Below, in pieces: positions 11,788 to 24,566 of a DNA stretch of 64,000 nucleotides. The stretch is taken from the NCBI GenBank assembly GCA_002914845.1, contig JXTC01000227.1, forward strand, positions 236,366-300,365. The letters are read 5' to 3'. The position numbers and the translations under genes are program-made. The notes under the pieces were generated by a model, which searched no databases, was not told the DNA's origin, and saw nothing but the letters and a program-made list of their open reading frames with translations. Position 1 is the first letter of the stretch. Each line of letters begins with the position of its first letter. The DNA comes from Trema orientale (Eukaryota > Streptophyta > Magnoliopsida > Rosales > Cannabaceae).

Positions 11788-12887
11788 ATGTAAGTACAAT
11801 TAACATGCATGTGAATTTGTAACTTGATGGATTCTATAGTAAATTAGTAATTTATTGTAACATTGAATTTAGTATATACTGCCTCGATCGGATCAGCTCG
11901 TAGTACTAGTACTATATTCCATGCACGCAGACGGACGTCATGATATTGATCTTTAACCCTAAAGTAATCTTTACGACATGACCTCTAGGCTCTTCTTTTT
12001 TTTTTTTTTTTTTGGCTCTTCTTTAATACTGCCAAAAACATCTCCATGGACAATATTCATCATTCCGGATTATAAGCATGTCGTTTTCCAAAGGCCTATT
12101 ATCTAAATTTGCTGTTGATCATTATAGAATAAAAACAAAGGAGATACTAGAAAGTTTCATTCGATTATATAATTCCCTTTCCGAAATACCTATTGATAAA
12201 ACAGTCTGAAAAGTCTAGCTAAGATATTTTGTGATTATCTGTGGGACTAATTAGTTCAGCTTATCATCGAAAGGAATATCGTTCATTTTTACTTTAAACT
12301 AAGAAAAAGGATCAATAATATTCGAGGAATTATAAACTAATTGACGTTTTGATGAATGAGAATGAATGCTAATGCAGTTTGGGATGGAGGGACATTGTCC
12401 CTAGTGGGGGCTTGAGCCCCACTCAATTTTGTTTTTGTTTTTAAAAATGTCTAATTATTACACATATTTATAGTCTTTTTAGCCTAAATTATGTCAAAGG
12501 CCCCCACTAAAAAGTAGAGAAAATATACAATAGCTCCCACAAAATAGATAAAATGTAATTTTAGCCTCTACTAGACTAAAATCCTACTCCTTTCCTTGTG
12601 ATCAGCAGATATTCCTTGTATCATTATTTCCTATATATTTTTGGGGTTTACGATTAGAATACTGCTATACATATATAATTATTAAAAAGAGAAATCGTCG
12701 AACTAGAGAATTCGAAAGTATTAAATGACCTGCTTAATTTTTTTTCCCCATAAATTTTAAGTTATAATTTGGTGTGTCGAACAGGATCTACTTACAACTA
12801 AAAATATCATTTTAATTTGCAAGAGTTTTAAAAGGTAAAACTTAAAAAGTGCTCTTCCAAAAAAAAAAATGCTAAAAAGTCCTTATA
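11788..12887. other. Intergenic DNA with a possible old repeat
   Basis: No gene was seen. At about 12375-12520 words such as gtgggggcttgagccccac and ggcccccactaaaaag face each other and may belong to a degraded repeat. Confidence 0.4.
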
Positions 12888-13340
12888 AGCTAGGGCTGAC
12901 AATTTGTATAATCATGTCATATACAGATCAACACGATTACGATACTATATAATAAGACCTTAATTCAAACACAACACGATTAATAGATGTATCAAAAATA
13001 TTAACTTGAACACGACACGATTAATTATATATATATAATACTACACCGATATATGTAGCCTGTTTAATAAATGTGTTATGTATTTGATTATAATTTATTT
13101 CATACGATTATTCAATATTGACATAATTATTTATATTTAACACGATTATACTCTAATCAATTATAATAAATGCATGTAATTATATTTGATATTAATCAAA
13201 ATTATATTTAAAATATTAATAAATGTGTCACATATATATATGTGTGTCATTTTGAAGTTACAAAGATTATTTTTCGTATTAAGTGGATTATCCCGAAATC
13301 CATTATCATTTATAGTAAATTTATTGATTCGAAATTGATA
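12888..13340. repeat. Degenerate interspersed repeat rich in 'acacgatta' words
   Basis: Begins tagggctgacaatttgtata and contains repeated acacgattaa and cgacacgatt words plus agcctgtttaataaatgtg. The same style of words, including acctgtttaataaatggg, occurs at 21240-21865. This is a widespread plant repeat type with no coding frame; its superfamily is not clear from the sequence. Confidence 0.45.
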
Positions 13341-15682
13341 CAAAGATTTAATATGTTACCGACCTTTATTTTGTGACGTTTTTAAGTCGTATAGGGCAGA
13401 AAGTTGCCTGTCCTATGAAAAGTCTTATTTATGAAGGTATTCGTAAATGTAAAAGTAGGTCAAGACGGGAGAAAGATAATTAGCAGGAGGGTCTACACGT
13501 GAAAATAGGAATTTGTGCTCGGAATGATTATTCTTTCCCATCAATATTAACTATCTTTTTCTAATCTTTTCTAATATTGATTCCCTATTGATTTTGATGT
13601 CTCATCAAATTAAAGGATAGTTCATGATATCATAGTGTGATACGTTGTCATTCTTTCATAGGGTCGAAAAAAATTAATATTAGCACTTTATAGCAAAGAA
13701 GAAACCCCTTTAATGGCGCTAATTCTCCAATTAAATTGACCAATAACTTCAATAATATTATTGGAATAAAGTATGTTCTTCTTAGGTTCCACATCATTCC
13801 GAGATCTTCTCTATGTACTATATTTTTGACAATTAACTTTTGCTTATGGAACCATACGATCTATTTATATTAATATATATATGCGACATATATAATTAGT
13901 AGTGGTAGTACTATTTATAAACATGCGATCATTTTCTTTAATTAAATTGAAATGATTTACTGCCCTTTCATCCCCTGATCTTTGCTTTTCTTTTCGGCCT
14001 TTCAATGGCGAATACGAGATGCTGTGGTGAGATATATATGATCTTTAGTTTTTGTCCTGCACAAAAGAGAAACAACGTCCCCTCTTTTTCTCTTGTAGTA
14101 CTGTTTGCTTTATTAGATTTTTTTTTTCTGTGTGAAAAGGAGAAAGAGACAGAGAAATAACCTTTTAAAGAACTTTCTGAATCTGAATTGCTGTTTTAGA
14201 AGGATGCGTACAAAAGGAAATGGGAGATAACCGGGGGAAAAAAAAAAGAAAGAGAAAAGGAAAAAAGAGCATTACTACATTAACCATTGTCCATTGAAAT
14301 TGCAATTTTTTTTTAATCGGATTCAATAAGTCATCAGCTGATGCTTTGTTGATCCCATAGAATTATATCTCCCTGACATGCATGCCAATATACCTGTATA
14401 CATGTATACATTATCTGTATATGTATGCTTGTTTTTAACTCTAGCTAACTAGTTGGACAAGTTGAAAAAAAATAAAAAAAAATCAAATTTGTTTCTTTCA
14501 AGCTTAAGTTCTTGGTCCATTAGCTTAAATTCTTGGTCCATTAGCTTAAGTTCCTGGTCCAAATTCTAACGTCTCTGTTATTACTATTATTTTTTTTCCC
14601 CCCCCAAATAGTACAAAAGAACGTTGTTAACAAAGTGACAAAATATTGTTACTGATAGATATTCCGAAATCCTTGCAAATTGTGTGAGGAAAATAACGTT
14701 TATATATATATACGGAAAGAGAATCGGACACTCAAGCATATATCTATATCAATTATGAATTTACGATAGTAGTACTCTTACAGAAAGAGTGTTAGCTACG
14801 ATACAAGGAAATGTATAGGGTCTATATTCTTATAAGAATCCAATATAGCTTATATGATGAATAAAAGAGGGCACGGAATAAATGAAATGTGGGGAAATAT
14901 ACCCTGGCCACCTACTGAAAAATGGTTTAATTATTATATATAGGAGTGAAAACAGTGGGATACAAACTTGGAGACAATGCATGCAAAAATATTATTATAG
15001 CCATGCTGATCTAAAGAGTACATGCAGTTTCTGTTTTTTGAGCTGCAAAGTAGTTTAGCAGCAATTTTGCTCAGCGCTTTGTTCTAAAAATAATCCAGTA
15101 TTAGTAGTTTTATGTATGGTCTCTGCATCTTTTCCAAATCATCTTGATATATCAAGGTACTTAACTCTCTCGAATTAGCTTCCAGCAGTTATTAGCTTAG
15201 TTTTGAAATGTTTATAGAGTATGGTGAGGCCATTATGATTATGTAAGTTCCTTTTATTATAGCTAAATTCTTTATTAGTAACTTTTTTTTCTTTTTTTCT
15301 TTTTTCATGTTTCATGAGGTACGCTTTTTTTTCACTAAAACCTTTTAATTATGCATAAGTTTATGGTATCCTGAGATTGCAGAATGTCATGACGTTCAAC
15401 TGATATATATATATAAAGGAAAAAAGAGAGTTCAATTCATTAATAATAGACCTTATCATGAGCACTGTTTCTTTAATTCACGTGCTGATCATCAAAGCCT
15501 TTGTTCATGAATTAATATATAGTTATAACCTTAGTAACTCTTTTGCTAAGAGCCCTTAAAGTAGTGATAATTTCATAGTCTATTACGTACATAGACATAT
15601 ATGTTTCTTTTTATTGTTATTTGAAAGACATATATGTATTACTAGTAATATTATGCAATGAATATATAATAATGACAATAAG
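13341..15682. other. Intergenic DNA, nothing recognised
   Basis: AT-rich, no supported coding frame. A short duplicated phrase (cttaagttcttggtccat-like, three times) lies at about 14499-14560. Confidence 0.5.
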
Positions 15683-15880
15683 ACTAATAAAAGAGAACAC
15701 CAAATTTATGTGGTTCAGCAAATTGCTTGGCAAATTGCCTACGTCCACAGCGAAGAAATTTTTTTTTTTTCACTAATTAACTGTCACTTGAGAAAATTAC
15801 AGGACTCTTAACTCTCAACATATATATCTCTCTACCAAACTGATAAACACCCTTTTCCTATCCAGGGTCTGCGGAAGCGC
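15683..15880. repeat. Repeat remnant with a 'tttatgtggttcagc' core
   Basis: Contains caaatttatgtggttcagca and tgcctacgtccacagcgaag, phrases that recur around old plant retroelement sequence. No ends or target duplication could be defined. Confidence 0.3.
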
Positions 15881-16550
15881 TGGCTTTAATTAGCATATAA
15901 AGGAAACTACTGATACAATTAACATAATCGAGCAGTAAATTACCAAAACTAATAAATACGAGTATACAGTGTGGTATATATATAAATATACACAGTGTCA
16001 CATTATTAATTCGTCATTATTTTTGTTGAGACAATTTGAAAATATCGTCAAGTTGAATACGCAAACTGACATCACTTCAGAACAACACAAAAAATGTCAG
16101 TTCAAAGTTTTGATCAGTTACAAATTGGCAATATACATATCAAAATATTGTCGACCATTCATTTAGAGTCCTATTATATCTTTTGACTTTCCGATCCTGA
16201 ATTTTATAGTAAAAGTCCTAATGATTTGTTCGATGAAGAAACAAGGTACACAAAAAATAATAAAGTTGAGAAACAAAAAATACTTTCCCAATAGCAACGT
16301 AGCACTAAAAATTTATTACTGGCATGAAATTAATTAGAAACAGGCCGGGGAAAGTAGGCAAATTTAGTTACCAACCACACAATTCACGAAGATATACGTC
16401 TAACCTCGGATTGTTAAAATTTAAAAACCTCCTAACAATTTAACCTGTATCCCCCCTTTTTATGCTTTCTTATGTCAAAAGCCAGCTCATATGCTCTTCC
16501 ATACAATAGAAGCACGACATGATGAACTAGCAAGCAAAAGTGCGATCGGC
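15881..16550. other. Intergenic DNA upstream of the NIP genes
   Basis: AT-rich, nothing recognised. The frame at 15969-16166 has no features of a gene. Confidence 0.45.
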
Positions 16551-16576
16551 GGCCTTACTCAATTATTGAGTGAAGG
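16551..16576 (+). promoter_or_regulatory. Upstream block shared with the second NIP gene (distal)
   Basis: The 19-base word ggccttactcaattattga occurs here and again at 24202-24220, in both cases upstream of a NIP gene and in the same orientation. It lies about 675 bp before the TATA box here and about 365 bp before it in the second gene. Survival of an identical word in otherwise diverged flanks suggests a retained regulatory site, though chance retention is possible. Confidence 0.5.
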
Positions 16577-16887
16577 TCTTCGCTTATGTGTTCAAAAGTA
16601 GTTCTTTTACTTCTTTTTCTTTATTTTTTTTTTCTCTATACAGATAAATATAAAGGAACTAAAACATGGGGGATATGACTTAGTTGAAGAAGATGAGATA
16701 GATACCTATGCATAGAAAAGATGAAGTATATACAAACCTAGCATTAAGTTTGGATCTAACTATATAGCAAAAGCTAAAAAGAGTAGTTAACTTTTTAATT
16801 TTAAAGCCCTTTTTCTATCTACGAAATTTTTTTAATGGTGTTAGATTTACCATCCAATATTAATGACATTCTAAACCACTCTCTAGG

Positions 16888-16891
<4 letters not shown>

Positions 16892-16939
<48 letters not shown>
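16892..16939. repeat. (CT)n microsatellite
   Basis: About 24 CT units, roughly 290 bp upstream of the TATA box of the first NIP gene. CT tracts are common in plant promoters and leaders. The flanking open frames on both strands are translations of the repeat. Confidence 0.9.
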
Positions 16940-16940
<1 letters not shown>

Positions 16941-17021
16941 AGGGGATGAAAAAGCAAAGGCAAAGATATGGGAAAGTAAAGATACATGTCTCTCATGTCC
17001 AAGTATCCAAATTCAGAAGAC

Positions 17022-17150
17022 AGGTGTCTAAATGCAAGGTCTTCTTCAACTGCCCCACCTTCCACTATAACCAAATGCTACAGAGCCTTCTGTTTTTCCT
17101 ATCTCCAGCATAGTTGTGACCACTAACTTCTTTTCTTTCTCTATTTATTT
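17022..17150 (+). promoter_or_regulatory. Upstream block shared with the second NIP gene (proximal)
   Basis: This segment aligns by eye with 24391-24520: aaatgcaag, cttcttcaac/ctcttcaatg, ccccacct/cccaccgt, ttttcc-atc-cca and cttcttttct-type words occur in the same order and at similar spacing before the TATA boxes of both genes. It is best explained as promoter sequence duplicated with the gene. Confidence 0.5.
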
Positions 17151-17225
17151 ATCTGTTATAATATATTGTTGTATTCCAGTTTTGTGGGGATCATTCTCGA
17201 TACTATATGTCAAACATCTTAGCTC

Positions 17226-17233
17226 TATAAATA
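17226..17233 (+). promoter_or_regulatory. TATA box of the first NIP gene
   Basis: TATAAATA in a C/A-rich context, 185 bp before the start codon. Transcription would start near 17258-17265, giving a leader of about 150 nt. The second NIP gene has the same word 184 bp before its start. Confidence 0.7.
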
Positions 17234-17280
17234 CCCTAGAGCTCAAAGCACTACACTCATCATCAAAACATTTAAGTGCA

Positions 17281-17289
17281 ATGAGATAG
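17281..17289 (+). promoter_or_regulatory. Two-codon upstream ORF in the leader of the first NIP gene
   Basis: ATG AGA TAG lies about 20-25 nt after the inferred transcription start and about 120 nt before the real start codon. It is the only AUG in the leader. Boron-regulated NIP5;1 of Arabidopsis uses a minimal AUGUAA element in its leader; the word here differs and a role is unproven. Confidence 0.4.
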
Positions 17290-17410
17290 TTACTAATACA
17301 CGGCTTTCTTAGCTCCCTTGTTTGCTAGCTGTAGTTAGCTTTTTCTAGTCTCATTTTTAATTAGTTTTTAGTTCTTTTTGTTTTATAAGAGAGAGAGAAT
17401 ACTATTGATC

Positions 17411-19376
17411 ATGGCCAGTGAGAAAGTCATTTCCTCAGCAACTAGATCAAGTGCTCCTGCAATACCTGTAGAACGCGCTCCTGCTCCTGGTGGATTCAGG
17501 CAAGAGACACGTGTGAACGGTAGCGGAAAATCCATGCTCAGCAGCTGCTTTAGCGGTGAATGGACCGCCATGGAAGAAGGAGGATTCACCAAATCCAACT
17601 CTGGTTCAAGGACAGGCCCTCCTGTAGTCTCACTTGCAAGAAAGGTATAATATATGTTAGTAAGTCATATTTGAAGACAAAGACATTTTATATATAGATT
17701 CTTTTACGTCTTATTGTTTATTATTGAACATGCATATATATTTATATGTATAGTTTATAATATACATCAATTGGTCAAAATCAGAAACAGAGCCATATAT
17801 ATTGTTCTATTCTTTTTTTTCTTTTATGTCACGTACCTTTCAAAAATTGAAACTGAAAACTAACGTATTTGTATTTTTATGTATATACAAAACCTGCAGG
17901 TGGGAGCTGAGTTCATAGGCACTCTAATGCTCATCTTTGCGGCCACAGCCATAGCCATTTTGTACCCGAACACACATGAGTCCGACACCCTCATTGTCGT
18001 CGCTGTCGCCACCGGCCTCACAGTCATGATCATCATCTTCTCAACCGGCCACATCTCTGGGGCCCATCTGAACCCCGCTGTCACCGTCGCCTTCGCGGCC
18101 CTAAAGCACTTTCCATGGGCACATGTTAGTAACTATAAAATATGACCATAGTTGCACTTGTCACCATATAATTTTTTATTTAAATGGTTTATTTTTTTTT
18201 TTATTTTTTTTGGTATGTTTGGCAGGTACCGGTGTATATTGGGGCTCAAATGTTGGGATCTCTATGCGCTGCATTTGCACTAAAGGGTGTGTTCCATCCC
18301 ATGACGGGATCAGGAGGTGTCACAGTTCCTTCGGCACCTTATGGTCAAGCTTTTGCTTTGGAGTTCATTGTTACCTTCATTCTAATGTTTGTTAACTGTG
18401 CCGTGGCCACCGACACGAGAGCTGTAAGATCATACCTCATGAACTATATATAAACGACTATACATATATAGATCTTCATCTGATCAGTTATCACAAATAA
18501 AAGAACAGAAATATGAGAAATAATCAAATCACAATGATATTAAAAAGGACCTTTTTGTCACTAATTTACTCTCAACCCAAGTATGATAAGATGATCACAA
18601 TTCAGTACTTGGCATTATTAATTTTTTTTACGAGTACGGTAAAAAAAATTTAAGGTCGATATATATAGTGTATTTATCATAATCGGGTTGATATAATATA
18701 TATGTATATAACAGTATTCAAGTATATATAAGTAGCTAACCGAGAAAATTAATTTAACCTCATGCATGTGCAGGTTGGAGAGTTGGCGGGAATAGCTGTG
18801 GGAGCAACTGTGATGCTCAATAATTTTATCGCAGGGTTTGTGGATCGGAACTCCCAACTTGATTTGAGATGATTGATCTCCTCCTCGTCTCTGCCTAGCT
18901 AACTTATTCCTGAATAATATTCTTTTACATATACAAAGTGCATGCACAATATGTACATATATATATATGCATACATACATGATACATAACATGCATATAC
19001 GTACTCATGGGATCGATATGATAAACACGTGGGATTGTGATTCGTTTTTAAGTTTTAATTGTGCAGATTAACTAAAGAAGAATTAATGCAGAAACTAATG
19101 AATTAAATACGAGATAGGTAGTTAAGATATAAACCCTTTTGAAACCTTTTGGTGGATCTATCTTTTAGGGTAAAAACAGGAGCATCAATGAACCCTGTGA
19201 GAACTCTAGGGCCAGCTGTGGCTGCGCACAACTTCCAAGCAATATGGATTTATCTCATTGCTCCCTTTCTCGGGGCGCTTTTCGGGGCGGCGACTTACTC
19301 CGCCGTCAAGCTGCCGGACGAGGACGATGAGAACGAAGAGAAACCTTCGAGAACTAGAAGCTTCTCGCGAAGTTGA
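17411..19376 (+). CDS. NIP6;1-type aquaporin (NIP subgroup II), diverged tandem copy
   Basis: Membrane channel of the nodulin-26-like family, subgroup II, whose known members carry boric acid across the plasma membrane. Five exons: 17411-17644, 17900-18124, 18226-18423, 18774-18835 and 19169-19376, with GT-AG introns and the phases of the downstream paralogue; predicted 308 aa. The first pore motif is SGAHLNPA (NPA at residues 136-138) and the second is MNPVRTLGP (NPV at 248-250). The ATG at 17411 matches the start of the second gene (both in gatcATGG). Aligned by hand to AQP1, the selectivity-filter positions are Thr116, Asn236, Ala245 and Arg251; Asn236 replaces the isoleucine usual in the family. 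The N-terminal tail lacks the Thr-Pro-Gly repeats kept in the neighbour. The C-terminal tail is acidic, then RTRSFSRS. The frame appears whole, so the gene is probably functional with altered selectivity or regulation. Confidence 0.9.
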
Positions 19377-21239
19377 GTGCTGGCCAACACAGTCCCTGAT
19401 CCTGATCCTGAAACAAGATCCAAGATGATGAAGATAAATTGGTAATATTGTTATAATATCCGATATTTACTACGTACGTACGAGTGTGGTTTGCGGTAAT
19501 AGTTACTTTGTGACATGTTATATATACAAGTTTCAGAAGCTATATATAGCAAGCATGTATACATTGTAATAGTATTGTTTGAGTAGTATGTACGTCCGTA
19601 CGCTGATGATCATGTAACGCTAGCTAGTGAGCAGATGTACGCTATTATAATAATGTCACTAGCCTAGAATTAGCTAGCTATAAGCATGCATGTTCTCATG
19701 AGTCCTTAGGCCTACATATAATGTCTCAAGTCAGTTTGTAATATAAACAAAACTATTGAGAATTAAATGATATATGGAATATTTTACTCCCTCTCAGCCA
19801 GCTTATTAAATTTTTCATAGCTATACAATCTGTGAATATTGTTTCTTATGATTAATTTTGAAAATTTATTATATAAATAAAAAGGTATTCTTATATTTTC
19901 ATATGTATATATATTTATTGAGAATAAATAGATAGTTAAATAGTTTAGCTCTTTTGAGGAGTGTAATGCACGCGCTTTACATTTTAACACATGTATACGC
20001 TTAAGAGCAACATGTTAATAATTGTAACTACGTACCACTATCTAGCTGATGCGTAAGAACTGCTCCATTGCACAATATAATTGATTATAATAACCGTCTA
20101 ATCATAAATATTCTCAACAATCCTTCATGGATCATGAGCTTACTATGTATCAGTATATAAACATAAATGCTGTGTTCTCTCTCCTTAGTTTGCTGAGTAT
20201 GACTCAAAGATACTTATCCAAGTGAATCAACATATATGAACAACAATGAGACAGCACTTTAAACCCTTAAATATATGGTTCCGAATATTACTATAAAAAA
20301 ATATTTAACATAAAACAACAAATTACAAAGTACAGAAATTTACGGGGTTCAACTTACAGCCTTCAAGTGAGATGAGATGAAATTCCACTGACAAAAATGA
20401 GAGAGGATAGAAAAGAGTGTCAAATCCATTCACAAAAATTCAAAGCCCAATTAAACCATTCATTATTTCTAATAGAAGTACTATCACGAAAAATTAAGCA
20501 AAACGAAAACAACCCTTCTCTTTTTTTTTCCTTCTCATGACTAGCTATACGGAGAGCCTAAAAGAGAATTTTATTCCACCACGCAAGCACATACACTCAT
20601 TATTGAATTGCATTGGTCGGCCAACGTATACGCGTGCATATCTATATACAGGAAAGAGTATATAAGAGATTTCGTAGTGCCCAAGTACTTCAATTCTTGG
20701 GCTCCAAGTCGTGGAGAGAGGTGAACCCAATTTGATTACCAAAAAAGAAAAAGAGATGGAAACGTCGTCTTCATTATGCCATATCTTGGTGTGGAGTACT
20801 GTGGATCAATATTAGCCACATTTAGCAATGTGGTCACCTTACTTTTCTTATAAACGCACTATATCAGCATCTCAGCTCTAATTGCTCAATTAGACCCCAG
20901 CTTCAAGGCCACCAACTACGACTAATTAACAGCTCTATCTACTCCACTACCCAATTGAAACAGGAAATTCCGTCCCTCTATTTGCTTCCCTGGGTAAAAA
21001 CAAAGGAAAAAAAATAGAAAGAAAGAAAAAAAACATAAAGCTTCCAAGCCATATAATTAAGAGTTGTGGACACATTAGTTAATATGGTCGAGTACTCTAG
21101 ACATCTAAGATTCCATAACTAAAGAAAAAATGTTGGGTTTTGCTAGGGAAATACTATATTACCTAGCAATGTTATTCATTCTCATGATAGAGATAAACAT
21201 ATAGACACACTAACATGTGACAATTAGTTATTAAGTTTA
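19377..21239. other. Intergenic DNA between the NIP genes, left part
   Basis: Contains the 3' untranslated region of the first NIP gene in its first few hundred bases, with no clear poly(A) signal picked out. The remainder is AT-rich and nothing was recognised. Confidence 0.5.
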
Positions 21240-21865
21240 TTTTAATTGAAGTAAGGTCGCAACTCGTGTCAATGTACATGTATAACAATATATACCTCAA
21301 CACAAACTCGACCTGTTTAATAATCATGTCAGATATTTTAACTTGAACCTGATTCGTTTATAAATAGGCCGGTTGGCCTGACACGACTTGTATAAACTGT
21401 TTATTCAAATTGATCATATTCAAGTCAAGTTAACTCGATGACCCGTTAACCCGTTTAATATAAATTAGTTAAAATATACTTTCTAAAAATATTTAACATA
21501 GATTCATATATGTTACGTGTCCTTAAGATACAAATTTTGCCAAAAACTAATAGAAACTGTATAAAATCTCAATACATATGCATAAAAAATCCAAATATAC
21601 ATAATGAAAATATTATACTTTTTAAATAGATATTATATGAGTCATAAATGGGTTAATCCGAAAATGACCATTTAATAAATAAGTTATTACGAGTCAGTTC
21701 TAAGTTGATGGGTCAACTTGAACCCGACCTGTTTAATAAATGGGTTCCTGAGTTTAACCTGATTTTGACTCGAACCCATTTAAGGCAAATCCAAATCCAC
21801 TTATTCTGTACAGATTTTGAATCGTGTTGTCGTGTCGTGTCTTAAATTGCTAGCCTTAATTTGAA
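21240..21865. repeat. Interspersed repeat with inverted ends, related to 12888-13340
   Basis: Left end aaggtcgcaactcgtgtca; the reverse complement of the right end reads aaggctagcaatttaagacac, so the termini are weak inverted repeats. The interior contains acccgttaacccgtttaat, cgacctgtttaataaatggg and cgtgttgtcgtgtcgtgtc. Shared words link it to the repeat at 12888. No coding frame. Confidence 0.5.
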
Positions 21866-22379
21866 GTCCACATTTTCAAGGTGGTGGGTTCGTTTTATGA
21901 CTTAGTCCAATGGAATTTGCCTATGCATCATTAATTTTTCTTTGATCAATGACCTCATTCAGATCAGTTTAATTTTAGGAGATTTAAAGGAAAGAGAATC
22001 AAGTTTTCTGCACCATCACATGAAAGAAGATAAGAAGAAGAGTAGAGAGAGAGAGAGAGAGAATTTGTGCTGCCTATTATTATTCTTCTCAAATGTGACT
22101 CTTTTTTATGCTCTTTTCAGTGGTTCTCCCTATGGAATTGACGGTTTTGTTACGCTTTATTTAGAAAAGATAGTCAAGACTGAAGCATTAATTCCCCAAT
22201 TAAATTCTTCAACAAAAAAAAAAAAAAAAACATTAGCAAGTGTTGACAATCTACACCACATCTTCCGTTCGTGGTACTGCTATATATGTTTGATACCCTA
22301 GATTATGCTATTATTATACGTGTGGCACAAAAGTCCCATATCACAATCTTGTTTAATATGCTTCCTAGTTATTTTATTA
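21866..22379. other. Intergenic DNA, nothing recognised
   Basis: The 119-residue open frame at 21942-22301 is low-complexity (GA and poly-A runs) and resembles no protein I know. Confidence 0.5.
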
Positions 22380-22885
22380 TTATATTGAATATATGACTCT
22401 ATTGGTCCTTAAACTATGGAAAGAGTGTCATTTTGGTGCTTAAACTTTAAATTTTGTTATGTTAGTTTTTAAACTATAAAAGAAGTTTGATTTTATTCCT
22501 TTTTGTTATATATTTTGTTTTATTTTTACAGAACGAGTATATCAAGGGACACATACAATCGTTTGCTATATTTATTTCACATGCAAAAATATACATCAGC
22601 ACTATAAAAGATTTAGAACATGAATTGAAGTATTTTTAAAAATGATTTATTGGATAAAAATACGCTATACATTTGATAATAATACATTTCAAAACTATTT
22701 AAAATATGATATTTTATTAAATCCAATAATACAGAAAAAAAATGCGTCTAATGTGCGGTTTCCATTAAGAATAAAGTACAATGGATGGCAAAAAAGGGAC
22801 TAAAACGTTTTTTTTTTTTTAAATAATTTAAGGACTAGTACAATGAACTTTAAAATTTAGATATTAAAGTATTCTCATAGTTTAA
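22380..22885. repeat. Degenerate inverted-repeat element
   Basis: Left ggtccttaaactatgg...cttaaactttaaattt faces right aattt aaggactag...aactttaaaatttag in the opposite sense, giving weak terminal inverted arms of about 80 bp around a central region. No target duplication was identified. It may be an old MULE-like or other fold-back element. Confidence 0.35.
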
Positions 22886-22967
22886 TTTATGTTTATTACT
22901 ATTATTGTTAAGCATTAAGAGTACTTGTTATCATCATTATTTTACACAATTCTGTATCAGTTATAAT

Positions 22968-23013
<46 letters not shown>

Positions 23014-24201
23014 GTAAAAGGACGGGAATATGGCAAGTAGTAATTGAAGCCGCAGGAGACATAGATAGATGTCAGCATATATATATATATATAGATATTT
23101 AAAGGAGGTCCGTTATTTAATGTTTTCCAACCTTATTGCCTTATCAGTTCTAAATAAATTTACCAATTCATTGTCCACTTTCATGTTATTTCATGGACAT
23201 GTATACTCCCTCTGAACCCTCCGAAATAGCTGTAAAACAGGGAGAGAAAAAAAAAAAAAAAAAGGCGGTTTCTCCACCGCCCAAATATATATAAGGCTTT
23301 TTGTAATGCCTCATTTCAACTTTTCAGAGAGAGGAACATATTCTATTGTAAAATTATTTTCTTTAACACCAGCTTTTCGTGTTACTATTTTATTTATTTG
23401 CTTATTAGTTTTTTTTTTAAATTATAGCACTGGTGGATATGAAACAAGATTTAGTTAAGAAACTATAATCGATCATATGAACACTAAGGAAAAATAAATT
23501 CACAGTTCAAAGTTGAAATCAGTGGTTTCTTTCTTAGTTATTAGCTCTTCTGACTATTTTCTCTAGAATCTCATTCTAGGAAATCTCAATAATGGGCAAT
23601 AGTTTGACGAAGAAACAAATAGCCCTAAAAGAAAAGCAGAAACAAGAGAAAATTATACTACTGTCTCCCATTTATTCAAAATTACGGTGACACTTTGTTT
23701 ACACTGGATGCGTAACATCCGTGCAATAATGAAAAATTAAAACAAATCTATTATACAAACCCCTTTCACTAGTAAATTCATTTTTGACCATTATATATTT
23801 TCCTTTAAGATGAACTGTTCTCCATCAAATTAACAACAATTAATCACTCAAATTAAAAGAATAACATAATTAATTAAACAATGAAATTTTTGTTGAATTA
23901 TCTTCCCCCGGCCCAAGGGGGGTGTTAGCGTGATTAATTAACTCCCTTTAAAATAATCGTATAGTCTGTAACTTCAGCCCACTAAAAGATGGCTTCCCAT
24001 ATAAGGGGGTGGAAAAATAGTGGAGCATAGTTTCACCGAGTTCACCTACCACGCAAATTCATGCACATCCAAAGATTGTCTATCTTCATTTTCTTGCCAA
24101 TTTACCTCTATGATTGCTCTCTTCTTTCCACCCTTTTTATATCCACATGCACACTCTTCGATCCATATGTAGGAAACACCCTTAAATGAGGAACTCACTC
24201 T
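22886..24201. other. Intergenic DNA with (GT)n(AT)n tract
   Basis: A GT/AT microsatellite lies at about 22968-23009 and a short hairpin (ggcggtttctccaccgcc) at about 23263-23281. No gene was seen. Confidence 0.5.
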
Positions 24202-24226
24202 GGCCTTACTCAATTATTGATTGAAT
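24202..24226 (+). promoter_or_regulatory. Upstream block shared with the first NIP gene (distal)
   Basis: Carries the same 19-base word, ggccttactcaattattga, as 16551-16569, followed by ttgaa against gtgaa. Both are plus strand and upstream of the two NIP genes. Confidence 0.5.
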
Positions 24227-24390
24227 CCCAGTCAGATTTGAGAGTTTTTAATGCCAATATTACATTTTCTTTTTTGAAAAAAAAAAAAAAGAAAAGAAAA
24301 CTCTTTAGTGGCCAAGACAGGTTACAGGTAAAACCATGTTTCATGTCTCATGCATGTTGTTAAAAGCTTCTTTACATTAAAATAATATAT

Positions 24391-24520
24391 AGGTCCAAAT
24401 GCAAGCCTCTCTTCAATGTCCCACCGTCCAATTAGATCCAAAATCTGTAGCAAAACCTTGAACTTTTCCCCATCCCACACGCAGTTCCAGCCACTTACTC
24501 ACTTTCTTTTCTATCTATTA
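24391..24520 (+). promoter_or_regulatory. Upstream block shared with the first NIP gene (proximal)
   Basis: Counterpart of 17022-17150, with the same ordered words ending in a ctttcttttct pyrimidine stretch. It ends about 47 bp before the TATA box, against about 76 bp in the first gene. Confidence 0.5.
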
Positions 24521-24566
24521 TTTTTCTTTGGGATTCTCTAAGTCAACCATGTATCTTAACCTATAC

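Noticed and set aside
16835-17113. Open frames on both strands around the CT repeat
   Set aside because: Ser-Leu and Arg-Glu repeats from the dinucleotide run, lying in the NIP promoter.
18618-18992. 124-codon minus-strand frame
   Set aside because: Covers intron 3, exon 4 and intron 4 of the first NIP gene on the wrong strand.
21942-22301. 119-codon open frame
   Set aside because: Low-complexity content with GA and poly-A runs and no family resemblance.
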